Shown: positions 9,134 through 17,046 of the stretch, piece by piece
How the letters are laid out: every line of letters begins with the position of its first letter
Position numbering within the stretch: position 1 is the stretch's first letter
DNA from: Vibrio sagamiensis NBRC 104589
Lineage (GTDB): Bacteria; Pseudomonadota; Gammaproteobacteria; Enterobacterales; Vibrionaceae
Assembly: GCF_007990935.1 (NCBI RefSeq)
Contig: NZ_BJXJ01000039.1
Coordinates: 1 to 36,289, forward strand
Reading direction: 5' to 3'
Length of the DNA stretch: 36,289 nt
Made by a program: the position numbers and the translations under genes
The notes under the pieces: generated by a model
The model's database searches: none
Told to the model about the DNA's origin: nothing
What the model saw: only the letters and a program-made list of their open reading frames with translations

Positions 9134-10332
9134 TGGTTTTGTTTGTTAAAGACTTAAAAAATAATTTTTTTTACAATATCTTAGTTAAAAATGATGTGGA
9201 TCACTTTTGGGAATGTCCTGTACTAAAAAAGGATGATTATGATGTCGCGATTGAATATCTAAGAAAAAAGTTCAAACCAACAGATAAATTTTGGCAATCT
9301 GTTTATTGGTCACCTACTGGCGGCTCAACGGATGCGAGTTCAAAAAGTTTCTTCTTTCCTTGGGATAATAAAGAGATGAATTTGCAGCGCAAGTTGATGG
9401 CCAAAGCATTGTCACTTCCTTTTTTAGGCCCGTTTTATGACAACCATATTATGGCTAATTTATTTACGGGTACGAACATGTATCGTTCATTAGAACTTTT
9501 TAATCAACTTGCAACAGATTCAGGCGTAACGAGTTTACCAATTGGCTCTAATTGTACTAATGAAGACGTGGATAAACTAATTGAATACTTTTGTCCAGAT
9601 ATCATCGCAGGCCCCCCAATTATCTTGGCTGATTATGCTTATCATTGTGTTAGCCGTGGTTTAATAAGGCCAAAATCGGCGGTACTTTATGCTTCTAATC
9701 CATTATTTACTGCCCAAGAACATGTTATTATGGAAGCATTTGATAACCCAGACATCTATTCAGTTTATGGCTCAGCAGAAACAGGTCCTTGGGCATTCCA
9801 TAATTCAAAATTTTTATCAAAAAATCAATTTATTATTGTTGATGAGATCGCTGATGTTGAAATTATCGATCCAGATGAATATGGCTATGGTGCTATTGTT
9901 GTAACGATAAAATCAAGAAAGCGTTTTCCTGTTGTCAGATATTCTATAGGTGATATTGGTAAGTTGTCGATATTCGATTTTGATAATCAACAATATCGTT
10001 TACTTGAAGTGAAAGGCAGGAATGAACAATGGTTATCCTACGCTGATATAAACATCGAGCTCAAAGCTGTTGCCCATTTATTAGAAAGTTATTTAGATTG
10101 GCAAATAGTGCAATATTTTGAAAGTGAAAACAGTGTAGAGGTGATTGATATCCGGTTACTTGTAAACTCTTCCGAGTGTGATTTACAGCAGTTAACTCAC
10201 CGCCTTGAAGCATTGTTTTTGATTGATGAATTTAAAGGTGCCTTAAAGTTGAAGGTGGGCTGTGTCAGTCTAGGTGAATTGATTAAATCGACGTTAAGCC
10301 AAAAGATCATTAAGGTAGTGGATAGACGCTAA
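9133..10332 (+). CDS. PaaK-like AMP-forming acyl-adenylating enzyme
   Basis: A 399-residue member of the ANL superfamily resembling phenylacetate-CoA ligase (PaaK). Visible motifs are the phosphate-binding loop SPTGGSTDAS (60-69), the adenine/acyl motif YGSAETG (212-218) and the RYSIGDIG hinge-proximal motif (269-276), followed by a C-terminal subdomain. It would activate an aromatic or amino acid as the acyl-AMP and hand it to CoA, a carrier protein or an amine. The start overlaps the exporter stop (TAATG). AAGGAGG at 9124-9130 is close to the ATG, and a TTG at 9139 would be better spaced. It is the last gene of the operon. An orphan acyl carrier protein lies 11 kb away at 21119, but nothing in the sequence ties the two together. 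Confidence 0.78.
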   Translation: MVLFVKDLKNNFFYNILVKNDVDHFWECPVLKKDDYDVAIEYLRKKFKPTDKFWQSVYWSPTGGSTDASSKSFFFPWDNKEMNLQRKLMAKALSLPFLGPFYDNHIMANLFTGTNMYRSLELFNQLATDSGVTSLPIGSNCTNEDVDKLIEYFCPDIIAGPPIILADYAYHCVSRGLIRPKSAVLYASNPLFTAQEHVIMEAFDNPDIYSVYGSAETGPWAFHNSKFLSKNQFIIVDEIADVEIIDPDEYGYGAIVVTIKSRKRFPVVRYSIGDIGKLSIFDFDNQQYRLLEVKGRNEQWLSYADINIELKAVAHLLESYLDWQIVQYFESENSVEVIDIRLLVNSSECDLQQLTHRLEALFLIDEFKGALKLKVGCVSLGELIKSTLSQKIIKVVDRR

Positions 10333-10510
10333 TGTATGCTGAATTGAGTTCTTGATCTTAGTAGTATTGATTTTCATTTTTTGCTCACAAAAACGGATTC
10401 ATTCCTAGTACCCCTCTTTCCGAAGAAGCTGAGGGAGCAAGATAAATCCATTTTCCGCAACGATTTTTTCAATATCTTTGCTACAAGCTCTTTTTCTAAA
10501 GGTTCCTAAA

Positions 10511-10533
10511 AAAGGACACATATTGTGTCCTTT
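10511..10533 (-). terminator. Intrinsic terminator between convergent genes
   Basis: AAAGGACACA and its perfect complement flank a 3-base loop, giving a 10-base stem. Read on the minus strand a run of T residues follows, which suits the SnoaL-like gene ending at 10560. On the plus strand the stem is followed by TTTATGTCTATTTT, so it may also help end the biosynthetic operon. Confidence 0.8.
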
Positions 10534-10559
10534 ATGTCTATTTTACACCTTTATTTCAT

Positions 10560-10985
10560 TTATTGGGATATTTTTAACCCCAGCTGAGTGGCCATATTTA
10601 GCTCGTTGCGCTCTACGATTTCTTCAATGATCTTGCCTGCTTCATTAAATCGGAAGTAGGTAAGGCTTGTCCAGGTTAAGTCTTTGCCCGATACATCGAA
10701 ATCCATCCAAGTATTGGCATTCTTTGCTCTGTGAGTCAATGCGACAATAACTTGATCGCCAGCTTCAACAATACGTTGAAAGCTTGTTTCTAGGCTTTCA
10801 TATCGTTCGGTCACGCAAGACTTTAGCTTAGCCTCAAACTCTATTAATCCTTTTAAAGTGTTACCACAATCTGGTCGGTGAATTAGAGCATCTTCAGCAA
10901 AAAACTCCCCCACGCGCTCTGTTGCTTTACCATCAACACAAAATGTAAAGTAATCTTTAACAGTTTGAACTTGTTTACTTGTCAT
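10560..10985 (-). CDS. SnoaL-like (NTF2-fold) protein
   Basis: A 141-residue protein with the cone-shaped alpha+beta NTF2-like pattern of the SnoaL-like family: an N-terminal helix with VKDYFTFCVDG, FFAEDALIHRPD for the typical ...DA.IH.P strand, and a C-terminal beta meander ending in EIVERNELNMATQLG. Family members are ester cyclases or ligand-binding proteins of unknown physiological role. It is transcribed divergently from a LysR regulator with about 115 bases between the starts, so the regulator probably controls it. A strong terminator follows. Length is normal for the family. Substrate unknown. Confidence 0.8.
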   Translation of the reverse strand: MTSKQVQTVKDYFTFCVDGKATERVGEFFAEDALIHRPDCGNTLKGLIEFEAKLKSCVTERYESLETSFQRIVEAGDQVIVALTHRAKNANTWMDFDVSGKDLTWTSLTYFRFNEAGKIIEEIVERNELNMATQLGLKISQ

Positions 10986-11024
10986 AATTTTACCTTTTAG
11001 TTAGTTGTTGAATTAATTCTATTA

Positions 11025-11040
11025 TTCATTAAATAATGAA
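11025..11040. promoter_or_regulatory. Candidate LysR operator in the divergent promoter region
   Basis: TTCATTA-AA-TAATGAA is a perfect inverted repeat in the short region between the divergent SnoaL-like and LysR genes. LysR regulators usually bind palindromic sites of about this size in such shared promoters. Confidence 0.45.
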
Positions 11041-11101
11041 CATTGAATAGGCTAAAAAAGGTTGATAGTCTGTCTACAAATAGTCAACAATGGTTGTGGT
11101 T

Positions 11102-11992
11102 ATGAATTTATTAACGTTAATTAAATCATTTATTAGTACAGTAGAAGAAGGCAGTTTTACGAGTGCGTCCAAGAAACTAGGAGTATCTAAATCTCTTGTC
11201 AGTCGTAATGTGCGCGATCTTGAAAGCTATCTTGAAACTCGGTTGATGAATCGTTCAACAAAAACTATTTCTCTCACTGATGCAGGATATCAATACTATC
11301 AAGAGTCACATACTCTGATTTTTCAACTCGAGATGCTAAATGATGCTGTAAGATTTGCTAGTCATGAGATGTCTGGAACTTTAAATATTCTTGCCCCCAA
11401 CGGTCTGACTGAAATTTTACTGATGCCCTTTATATGTAACTTTAGTATTAAATACCCTAAATTAAGGATGAATTTGCTTCTTGATGATGGTCTCGATGAT
11501 ATTTCAGCACAAGGTTATGACGTTGCAATTCGGTCAGGGCAATTAGTTAAGCAAGATTTGGATTTAGTGGCCAAAAAGGTTACTGAACATGGCAATATTA
11601 TTTGTGCGTCACCAGATTATTTGCATAATACAACTCCAATTCTACAACCGATGGATTTGCATTCACACAGAATTGTAGAAGATCCAAACTTGAAAAATTA
11701 CAAAACATGGCTGTTTACTAGAAAAGGGCACCAAGAGGCTATACAGGTTGCACCATCGCTTTCTGTTAATAGTGTGCAAGCTGTAAAAGAGGTACTAAAG
11801 AAAAATTATGGTGTGGCAATGCTTCCAAGGGAATTAGCAGAAAAAGAACTGAAAAATGGTCAATTAATTGAGGTACTAAAAGACTACCAGTTATCAAAGA
11901 GAGCTGTTTATGCATTGTATCGTGAACGCAGCAATACACCAAAAAAGGTTAAAGTTTTTATCGAAGATCTTCAGGCTTATTTTTCTTTATAA
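11102..11992 (+). CDS. LysR-family transcriptional regulator
   Basis: A 296-residue LysR protein. The N-terminal winged helix-turn-helix is clear: FISTVEEGSFTSASKKLGVSKSLVSR, then LESYLETRLMNRSTKTISLTDAG. A periplasmic-binding-like effector domain follows (about 90-290), with a typical YDVAIRSGQL segment and GVAMLPRELAEKEL near the end. The ATG at 11102 is chosen because MNLLTLIKSF aligns with usual LysR starts. An ATG four codons upstream is in frame but adds an atypical MVVV, and neither has a strong ribosome site. Divergent pairing with the SnoaL-like gene indicates local regulation. The pattern resembles the CrgA/AaeR-like subgroup that pairs with small enzymes, but the effector is unknown. 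Confidence 0.9.
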   Translation: MNLLTLIKSFISTVEEGSFTSASKKLGVSKSLVSRNVRDLESYLETRLMNRSTKTISLTDAGYQYYQESHTLIFQLEMLNDAVRFASHEMSGTLNILAPNGLTEILLMPFICNFSIKYPKLRMNLLLDDGLDDISAQGYDVAIRSGQLVKQDLDLVAKKVTEHGNIICASPDYLHNTTPILQPMDLHSHRIVEDPNLKNYKTWLFTRKGHQEAIQVAPSLSVNSVQAVKEVLKKNYGVAMLPRELAEKELKNGQLIEVLKDYQLSKRAVYALYRERSNTPKKVKVFIEDLQAYFSL

Positions 11993-13209
11993 CGGGGTTT
12001 GTTGTAAAAACGTTTAGTTATGATCCATTACTGAGCAATATGTTATGACCAAGTTTGAATTCAAATGGTGACATTTTACCCCTAACTTTTCTTATGGATC
12101 GCCAGTTGGTATTTCTCTACCGCTATGAGCTATGCCAATTTCAGCTGAACGAGGTGTTCCACCATTTATCGCTGGTTAATTCATATACACCTATCCTGTA
12201 TCAGAAGTGATACCGTTATTAATTCATTTGAATTTGGCCATGTTCTAATTAAAAAGCTTATCGAAGCGATTGATTGCTTCAAATTACGAAAGTTGGTTTG
12301 GTCAACGATTCAAGGCCATGGAGGAGTAAGGGTGTTAAATAAGGGACAATTTGATTTTTGGTTACGTCATGGTGGGGAGCAGAGAGCTCTGTTTTTATGG
12401 ATGAGTTCTGCAATACCTTCGCGATTTGAGATGCGCAGATAGGCCCCTTAGAAACACCTTCAATTTTTAAAGAAAGCCAGTTTACCTTCTTACAAAAACT
12501 GGGCCAGTTGGTGCAGTTCGTCCTATGCTGGCTCCTGATAAGTTGCTTGAAGTGCGAAGTTCAAATCTTCCTGTCTCGCGCCAGATTTTAGTTAATAGGG
12601 TATTGGTTGTGTTAGAGTCTCGCTGTCCTTTTTAAGGTACATTACATGTAGATAAACTAGTATTAAAAACATAAGATTCAACTTTAGCATCGACTACATT
12701 ATACATATATTTTCTTCTTATAGTAATAGGTGCATTCGCCCTTGGTTTTAATTCGATATTTTCGCAGATATATTAGTTACTCTAATATTATTTTTCATAT
12801 CTGAATTATATGTAAAATCAAGATATTGAATATTAAATAAATTTACTTTATGATTCTGTCAAAAGTAGCTTGAAGTATGTCATGCTAATCTACTAGATGA
12901 AATTATTTTATCTTCAGGAAACCTTCAAGGTCTTTTTATTTTCCTAATTGTCAATTTCATGGTAAAAATGATATTGTTAGTAGCTACTCGGTGTTGTTCT
13001 GTTAAAGGTTAATAAAAATAAAGCTAGACAATATTAATTAAGTGAGTATATTTCTTTAGTTAATCTATTTCGCTAATGGAACTTTTAGTTTTTGATGTTA
13101 TTCATTATAACCTAATGATGAAGTTTAGATATTTATCTAATGTTCATTAACCCAACGTTCGCAATTATTCTTGCTGACAGTTTATACGTAAGCTGCGTGT
13201 GTTATAATT
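11993..13209. other. Decayed intergenic region, 1.2 kb
   Basis: There is no intact gene. The first part contains an IS6-like transposase remnant (12045-12202). Up to about 12600 there are further open stretches without starts. The piece ending GTTCAAATCTTCC...GCGCCA at about 12551-12584 looks like the 3' end of a tRNA but has no matching 5' half. From 12600 to 13209 the DNA is AT-rich with no reading frame. The control region of the downstream replicase, which in ColE2-like plasmids encodes a small antisense RNA, should lie in the last 150-200 bases, but I cannot place it. Confidence 0.45.
12045..12202 (+). pseudogene. IS6-family transposase remnant (N-terminus)
   Basis: Joining frames gives an IS6-family N-terminus: MTKFEFKW, a stop, HFT, then in another frame WYFSTAMSYANFS, ERGV in the first frame, and STIYRWLIHI back in the second. 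Intact IS6/IS26-like transposases carry FKxRHF, WYLxYxLSYRDLEEMMxERG and the helix-turn-helix end HxTIYRWV in this order and spacing. At least two frameshifts and a stop are present. The DDE catalytic domain that should follow (RxDETYIKVKG) is absent. No terminal inverted repeats could be recognised, so only a scar remains. Confidence 0.5.
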
Positions 13210-14403
13210 ATGATTAATCAAATACAGAAAGAACACTCTCACATAGGTCATCTAGCGATGGAGCGTTTTCTAGATACCGCACCATATTTTTCTCGGTGCG
13301 GTGATACTAAAGTCGCAACATATATTCGTCCTAGAGACTACGCAATTAAAAAACCATATATGCAGGCTAATCGCGCTGATATGATTTCTTGGTTAGTGTT
13401 TGACTTGGACCATTCTAACCCTAATGTATGGGATGATCGGAATTTACCAACTCCTAATTTTGTTGTTCGTGATAGAAATAAGAATACGGCTCATTTGTTT
13501 TATGCCATTGTTCCTGTTTGTATCAGTAATAATGCTAGAAAGAAACCTGTTAGGTTCATGAAGCTTGTTTATAAAGCAATGGCAAAAACGATGGATGCTG
13601 ATCCTTCCTATACGGGAGTAATTGCAAAGACACCACATCACCCAATTTGGTGCACCACCGAATTTCATGATTACATTTATGAACTGTCCGAACTTGCTGC
13701 TCATGTTGATATTGAACCTCTCCCTAGCTGGCAGAAAAAAGGCAAAGCAGAAATAGGCGGATCGCGCAATTGCACCTTGTTTGAAAAATTACGTCATTAT
13801 GCATACAGCATTGTAGAATATGATAGAGAACATAGTCACTATGAAGCTTTTAAGTTACGTTTAGAGCAATATGCAGAGAAATGTAACGACTTTATATCTC
13901 AAGGCTATAATTGCAATCTTAGTCTCAGTGAAATTAGAGCAACAACAAAAAGTGTGGCACGTTGGACGTGGGAAAAATATATAAGAAATGAGTGCTTTAA
14001 CCGAGGCATAATGAATCTCGACAATACATTGCCTCAAGCCCATCGGCAATCATTGTCTGCAAGGAGAACTCACCAGGAGCGTAAATTCAATAATGCAAAA
14101 AAAATCCTCATAGCCACACAACAGATTGTAGCCAATAAAGAAAAAGTAACCTATACCGCTATAGCAAGATTATCTAAACTTTGTCGACAGACAGTAACAA
14201 AGTACAAATCAATTATCGAAAGAGTACTCTCTCGACCAGAGATTATACCCTTGACCGAAATAATTCAGATAAAAAAAGATGTTAATTATGCTGTATCAGG
14301 TAACTGCTTTCTTCAATCTATAATCGAACCAGGAAGTGAAAAAAATCTATTTCAAGTTGGAGTAAAAAATACTGTTCCAATTAGATGGTTCAAAAAAGAA
14401 TAA
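13210..14403 (+). CDS. ColE2-type plasmid replicase (primase/initiator)
   Basis: A 397-residue protein of the Replicase family (PF03090) with a PriCT-like segment. The N-terminal half contains the acidic WLVFDLDHSN motif (61-70, catalytic D65 and D67), then NTAHLFYAI (92-100) and the conserved TPHHPIW region (141-147). The PriCT part begins at GSRNCTLFEKLRHYAY (184-199). A helix-turn-helix-like segment (YTAIARLSKLCRQTVTKY, 315-332) probably binds the origin. ColE2-like Rep proteins synthesise a primer at their own origin, usually just downstream of the gene. No Shine-Dalgarno sequence precedes the ATG, which is also true of ColE2-group rep genes. This is a second, unrelated replication system on the same DNA as the Rep_3 replicon at 1.5-3 kb. 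Confidence 0.85.
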   Translation: MINQIQKEHSHIGHLAMERFLDTAPYFSRCGDTKVATYIRPRDYAIKKPYMQANRADMISWLVFDLDHSNPNVWDDRNLPTPNFVVRDRNKNTAHLFYAIVPVCISNNARKKPVRFMKLVYKAMAKTMDADPSYTGVIAKTPHHPIWCTTEFHDYIYELSELAAHVDIEPLPSWQKKGKAEIGGSRNCTLFEKLRHYAYSIVEYDREHSHYEAFKLRLEQYAEKCNDFISQGYNCNLSLSEIRATTKSVARWTWEKYIRNECFNRGIMNLDNTLPQAHRQSLSARRTHQERKFNNAKKILIATQQIVANKEKVTYTAIARLSKLCRQTVTKYKSIIERVLSRPEIIPLTEIIQIKKDVNYAVSGNCFLQSIIEPGSEKNLFQVGVKNTVPIRWFKKE

Positions 14404-14906
14404 AACTTAATATAAAAGTATTTAAAAATCGATGTCTATGGAAGTTTTTAGCAAACTCCACAGGAATCTCGCTATATCTACTAATACTAAAATAGGGTTT
14501 ACCTCTTTCTAGCTAACATTTTCATTCTTAATAATGTGATTTTCACAAAAAAGCCTCACATTTAATTAAGTTCTTTCTAATAAACATAAAGGTAAAAAAC
14601 ATTATAACTGTATAAGATGCTTGATTTTTAAAATTTAAGGTCCTTATTTCTACTTAGGATCTTTCGGTTTTGTCGAAATATGCTCGCTGAGGGTTAAAAA
14701 TTTTATGCTTAAAAGTGGACTTTTTAGCCTAGGCAGGTCCTCTGTATTCGCTCGTCTATAATTTGTTGAAATTATACATTAACTCGGACCTGCTTACTAG
14801 GCAGGTATACTATCCAGTATGCAATAAGTTTTATATGTGTGAGGTTGAGCCAAATTGGGCACAATTTCGGCGGAGCTATTTTGGCGATTAATCATGGAGA
14901 CTTTGA
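14404..14906. other. Region after the replicase: possible second origin and regulatory repeats
   Basis: No gene is seen. The first 100 bases are where a ColE2-type origin would be expected, with an imperfect hairpin at about 14439-14460 (TGGAAGTTT...AAACTCCA), but I do not recognise a ColE2 origin consensus. A second hairpin with one wobble pair lies at 14637-14663 (AAGGTCCT...AGGATCTT), a possible weak terminator for the replicase. The repeats at 14729-14806 are annotated separately. Confidence 0.4.
14729..14806. promoter_or_regulatory. Repeat cluster CTAGGCAGGT around a TATAAT box
   Basis: CTAGGCAGGT occurs as direct repeats at 14729-14738 and 14797-14806. GCAGGTCC (14733-14740) is also repeated in inverse orientation at 14786-14793, so the RNA could fold across this region. 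A perfect TATAAT lies between them at 14757-14762, though no good -35 hexamer is visible. The cluster is 100-180 bases upstream of the NusG-like gene and may be its promoter/operator or a recombination site. Confidence 0.3.
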
Positions 14907-15350
14907 ATGGAAGCATGGTTTCTGCTTTATTGTGATTTTGGTAAAAATAATAATAAAAATTTAATTCGGTTACTTGAAGGATTCGATGTTGAAGTTTTTC
15001 AGCCTATGTTGAACATCAGTAAAGCACGCAAGGACAGACCTGGAAAGTTTAGAAAAAAAAATATTCCATTATTTGAAAACTACCTTTTTGTTCGATTTGA
15101 CTATTCACAGTTAAGGTTTTCACAAATCCTGTGTTTAAGTGGAGTGTCATATTTTGTTCGCTCATCTAATCAGTTGGCGACCATTCCGGTTGAATGTATT
15201 AGCCAATTAAAAAAAGCTTCAAACGATGTTATTGAAGGTGTTGATTATAATAATTGCTTTTATTCAATAATGTGTCGTGAAATCAATAGTAGTGAACGTA
15301 TCGGAATGATGAGAAAGTTAATTGTATATCAAGATGTTAAGCAATTATAA
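14907..15350 (+). CDS. NusG/RfaH-like transcription elongation factor, shortened KOW
   Basis: A 147-residue specialised NusG paralogue. The NGN domain is recognisable: it starts MEAWFLLYCDFGK (RfaH: W.LLYCK.G), continues EVFQPMLN, then PLFENYLFVRFDY and FSQILCLSGVSYFVR, all standard RfaH/NusG landmarks. After about residue 105 only GVDYNNCFYSIMCREINSSERIGMMRKLIVYQDV remains. The end resembles the last KOW strand (RvxvLlxllgxxqxV), but the central KOW motif (GDxVxIxxGPFxGxxG) is missing. RfaH-type factors bind ops elements in non-template DNA and let polymerase read through long operons. It precedes the hydrolase and toxin genes, which suggests control of that region. GGAG lies at a suitable distance before the ATG. 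Confidence 0.75.
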   Translation: MEAWFLLYCDFGKNNNKNLIRLLEGFDVEVFQPMLNISKARKDRPGKFRKKNIPLFENYLFVRFDYSQLRFSQILCLSGVSYFVRSSNQLATIPVECISQLKKASNDVIEGVDYNNCFYSIMCREINSSERIGMMRKLIVYQDVKQL

Positions 15351-15429
15351 GTGACTCATGTTTAGCAAGGCAATTATTATGTTTTAGTATTAATTGATGC
15401 TTTTTTACTAAAAGGAGGTGGTGAGTATA

Positions 15430-16497
15430 ATGTGTAATACAATTATTTTTAACTTCGATGGTACAGGTAACGAACCCTTGAATTCTTCATATGATGCTGA
15501 AAAAAAAGGTGAGAGTATATCCAATATCCTAAAGCTTCATCTTTTATTTGGAGGAGGGTTACACCAGGATCATCGATACGGAAGATCCAGTAGAGAAAAT
15601 ATCAAGGCGAGTTTTTATTACCAAGGTATTGGTACTTATAGTAATACAATCAATAATGCTTTTGAGGCCATATTTGCTTTCTCTCAGGGGGATAAAAAAG
15701 ATATTTTAAATAAAGCTATGGATGACTTTGCTAGTGTGTACACAGCAGGCAACAAGATTATTATTACAGGGTTTTCTCGAGGGGCGGCCATCGCAAGGAA
15801 ATTTGTTACATTAATAGAAGAATACGCTGGCTATTATGTACAACCTTGCGTTTTCTTGTGTTTATTTGACACGGTCATTAGTGACGGTGTTCCTGATTTA
15901 AGTGATGATTCTAGGCCAAGTTGTGAAACCTTATACCATCAAAATTTTTATCTATCTCCAATTGTGAATAAAGCTCTACATATGGTGAGTATTGATGAAC
16001 ATCGTCTTGCTTTTCAACCAAGCTTACTGAACCATGATCCTGAACGAGTGGACGAAATTTGGTTTTCAGGTGTTCATTCCGATATAGGAGGGGGATTTTT
16101 AAATGATGGCTTATCCGACTTGACCATGTTAAATGCTATCGAATGGTTGTTGTTCCTTATGAAACTTCAAATGCTGCCAACTTTCCCACTCGATTCAGAA
16201 AGTCTTTCGTTAGATGAGTCGCTACCCATGGTATACCGAGATATCATTGATGACTCTGATCTTACTATAAAGCCAAACAAGTTGAGCCATATTCACTACA
16301 AAAAGAGAAAAGGGCTCTTTTGTTTGTTAACACTAGAGAGTCGAAAAGTATGTGTACTTAAAGATGATCATATCGTCACAGATGGTTCAATTTTTCCAGT
16401 TATTCACCCTTCAGTATATATGAGAATGAGTGAGGATCCTGACTATAATCCAGAAGGGTTGCAAGGTGTACATTTTACTTTGTTTTCTGGCTATTGA
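15430..16497 (+). CDS. DUF2235 alpha/beta hydrolase (Tle1-like phospholipase family)
   Basis: A 355-residue member of the DUF2235 family (PF09994), which includes type VI secretion phospholipases such as Tle1. It begins with TIIFNFDGTGNE, the usual N-terminal DGTxN strand. It then shows YYQGIGT, the nucleophile elbow GFSRGAA (G-x-S-x-G), FDTV after the following strand, and the catalytic-histidine motif SGVHSDIGGGF. All parts of the Ser-Asp-His machinery are therefore present. AGGAGG at 15413-15418 supports the ATG at 15430; GTG codons at 15418 and 15421 are too close. The next gene starts 12 bases after the stop and encodes a membrane-anchored protein that may be its partner or immunity protein. 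No secretion-system structural genes are in the window, so the target is unknown. Confidence 0.85.
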   Translation: MCNTIIFNFDGTGNEPLNSSYDAEKKGESISNILKLHLLFGGGLHQDHRYGRSSRENIKASFYYQGIGTYSNTINNAFEAIFAFSQGDKKDILNKAMDDFASVYTAGNKIIITGFSRGAAIARKFVTLIEEYAGYYVQPCVFLCLFDTVISDGVPDLSDDSRPSCETLYHQNFYLSPIVNKALHMVSIDEHRLAFQPSLLNHDPERVDEIWFSGVHSDIGGGFLNDGLSDLTMLNAIEWLLFLMKLQMLPTFPLDSESLSLDESLPMVYRDIIDDSDLTIKPNKLSHIHYKKRKGLFCLLTLESRKVCVLKDDHIVTDGSIFPVIHPSVYMRMSEDPDYNPEGLQGVHFTLFSGY

Positions 16498-16509
16498 TAA
16501 GGTGTGGCG

Positions 16510-17046
16510 ATGGATCTTAAAGTGAAAACGCTATTATCTGGAGGGGTAGCCTCTGCTCTGGTTTTTATTGCGGATTATTTAGGGCACTACTTGTTTGATA
16601 AGGCAAAAGTAGACGTGAGTAATATCATTAGAGAAATGGCTCGGGATGAGGTTTATAAAAACTCAGAAACCATCACTGATGAAATTACTTATCTCTCAAA
16701 AAGTATTGTTAATCATTATATGTATGTTCGCCTGTATAAAGACGAAAGAGTACCAGATGGCGTTATTTATTTAGATAAAAGCCACTTAGCAAGTAGGGTA
16801 TTGGTCCCTAGTATCAATACCTTTAGGGTCTGCAATTATAAGGATGAGTGCTTAACAGAAGCCAAGTTAAAGATAAAGAGGCTCACCCCTGGAGCCTTAA
16901 ACGACTCATTTTTGCCTAAAGATGATATCAATGTTGCCTTAGCATCGGAAAAAACCATTAAAAGTATTGAGGCTGAGCATGATGACAACTTTATTAGAGT
17001 AAGGATAGAATTTCATACCAGAGAAGCGCCCACTGTATCGCTGTGA
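16510..17046 (+). CDS. Small membrane-anchored protein, partner of the DUF2235 hydrolase
   Basis: A 178-residue protein with one N-terminal hydrophobic segment (LLSGGVASALVFIADYLGHYLF, about residues 7-28) and a soluble remainder of mixed alpha/beta character. No lipobox or cleavable signal is evident, so it is probably anchored in the inner membrane. The family is not recognised. The start at ATG 16510 has AAGG at 16499-16502; a GTG two codons earlier is possible. It lies directly after the hydrolase gene and is clearly cotranscribed. Membrane-anchored proteins encoded next to DUF2235 effectors often act as immunity proteins that shield the periplasmic face, so that role is a reasonable but untested inference. 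Confidence 0.65.
   Translation: MDLKVKTLLSGGVASALVFIADYLGHYLFDKAKVDVSNIIREMARDEVYKNSETITDEITYLSKSIVNHYMYVRLYKDERVPDGVIYLDKSHLASRVLVPSINTFRVCNYKDECLTEAKLKIKRLTPGALNDSFLPKDDINVALASEKTIKSIEAEHDDNFIRVRIEFHTREAPTVSL

Noticed and set aside
9689..9904. Second frame inside the PaaK-like gene
   Set aside because: Overlaps motif-bearing sequence of the real gene (including its YGSAETG region) and has no supporting signals.
12551..12584. Possible 3' half of a tRNA (GTTCAAATCTTCC...GCGCCA)
   Set aside because: The T-arm is imperfect, the acceptor is out of register by one base, and there is no complementary 5' half, so it is not a functional tRNA. It could be an old attachment-site scar or chance.
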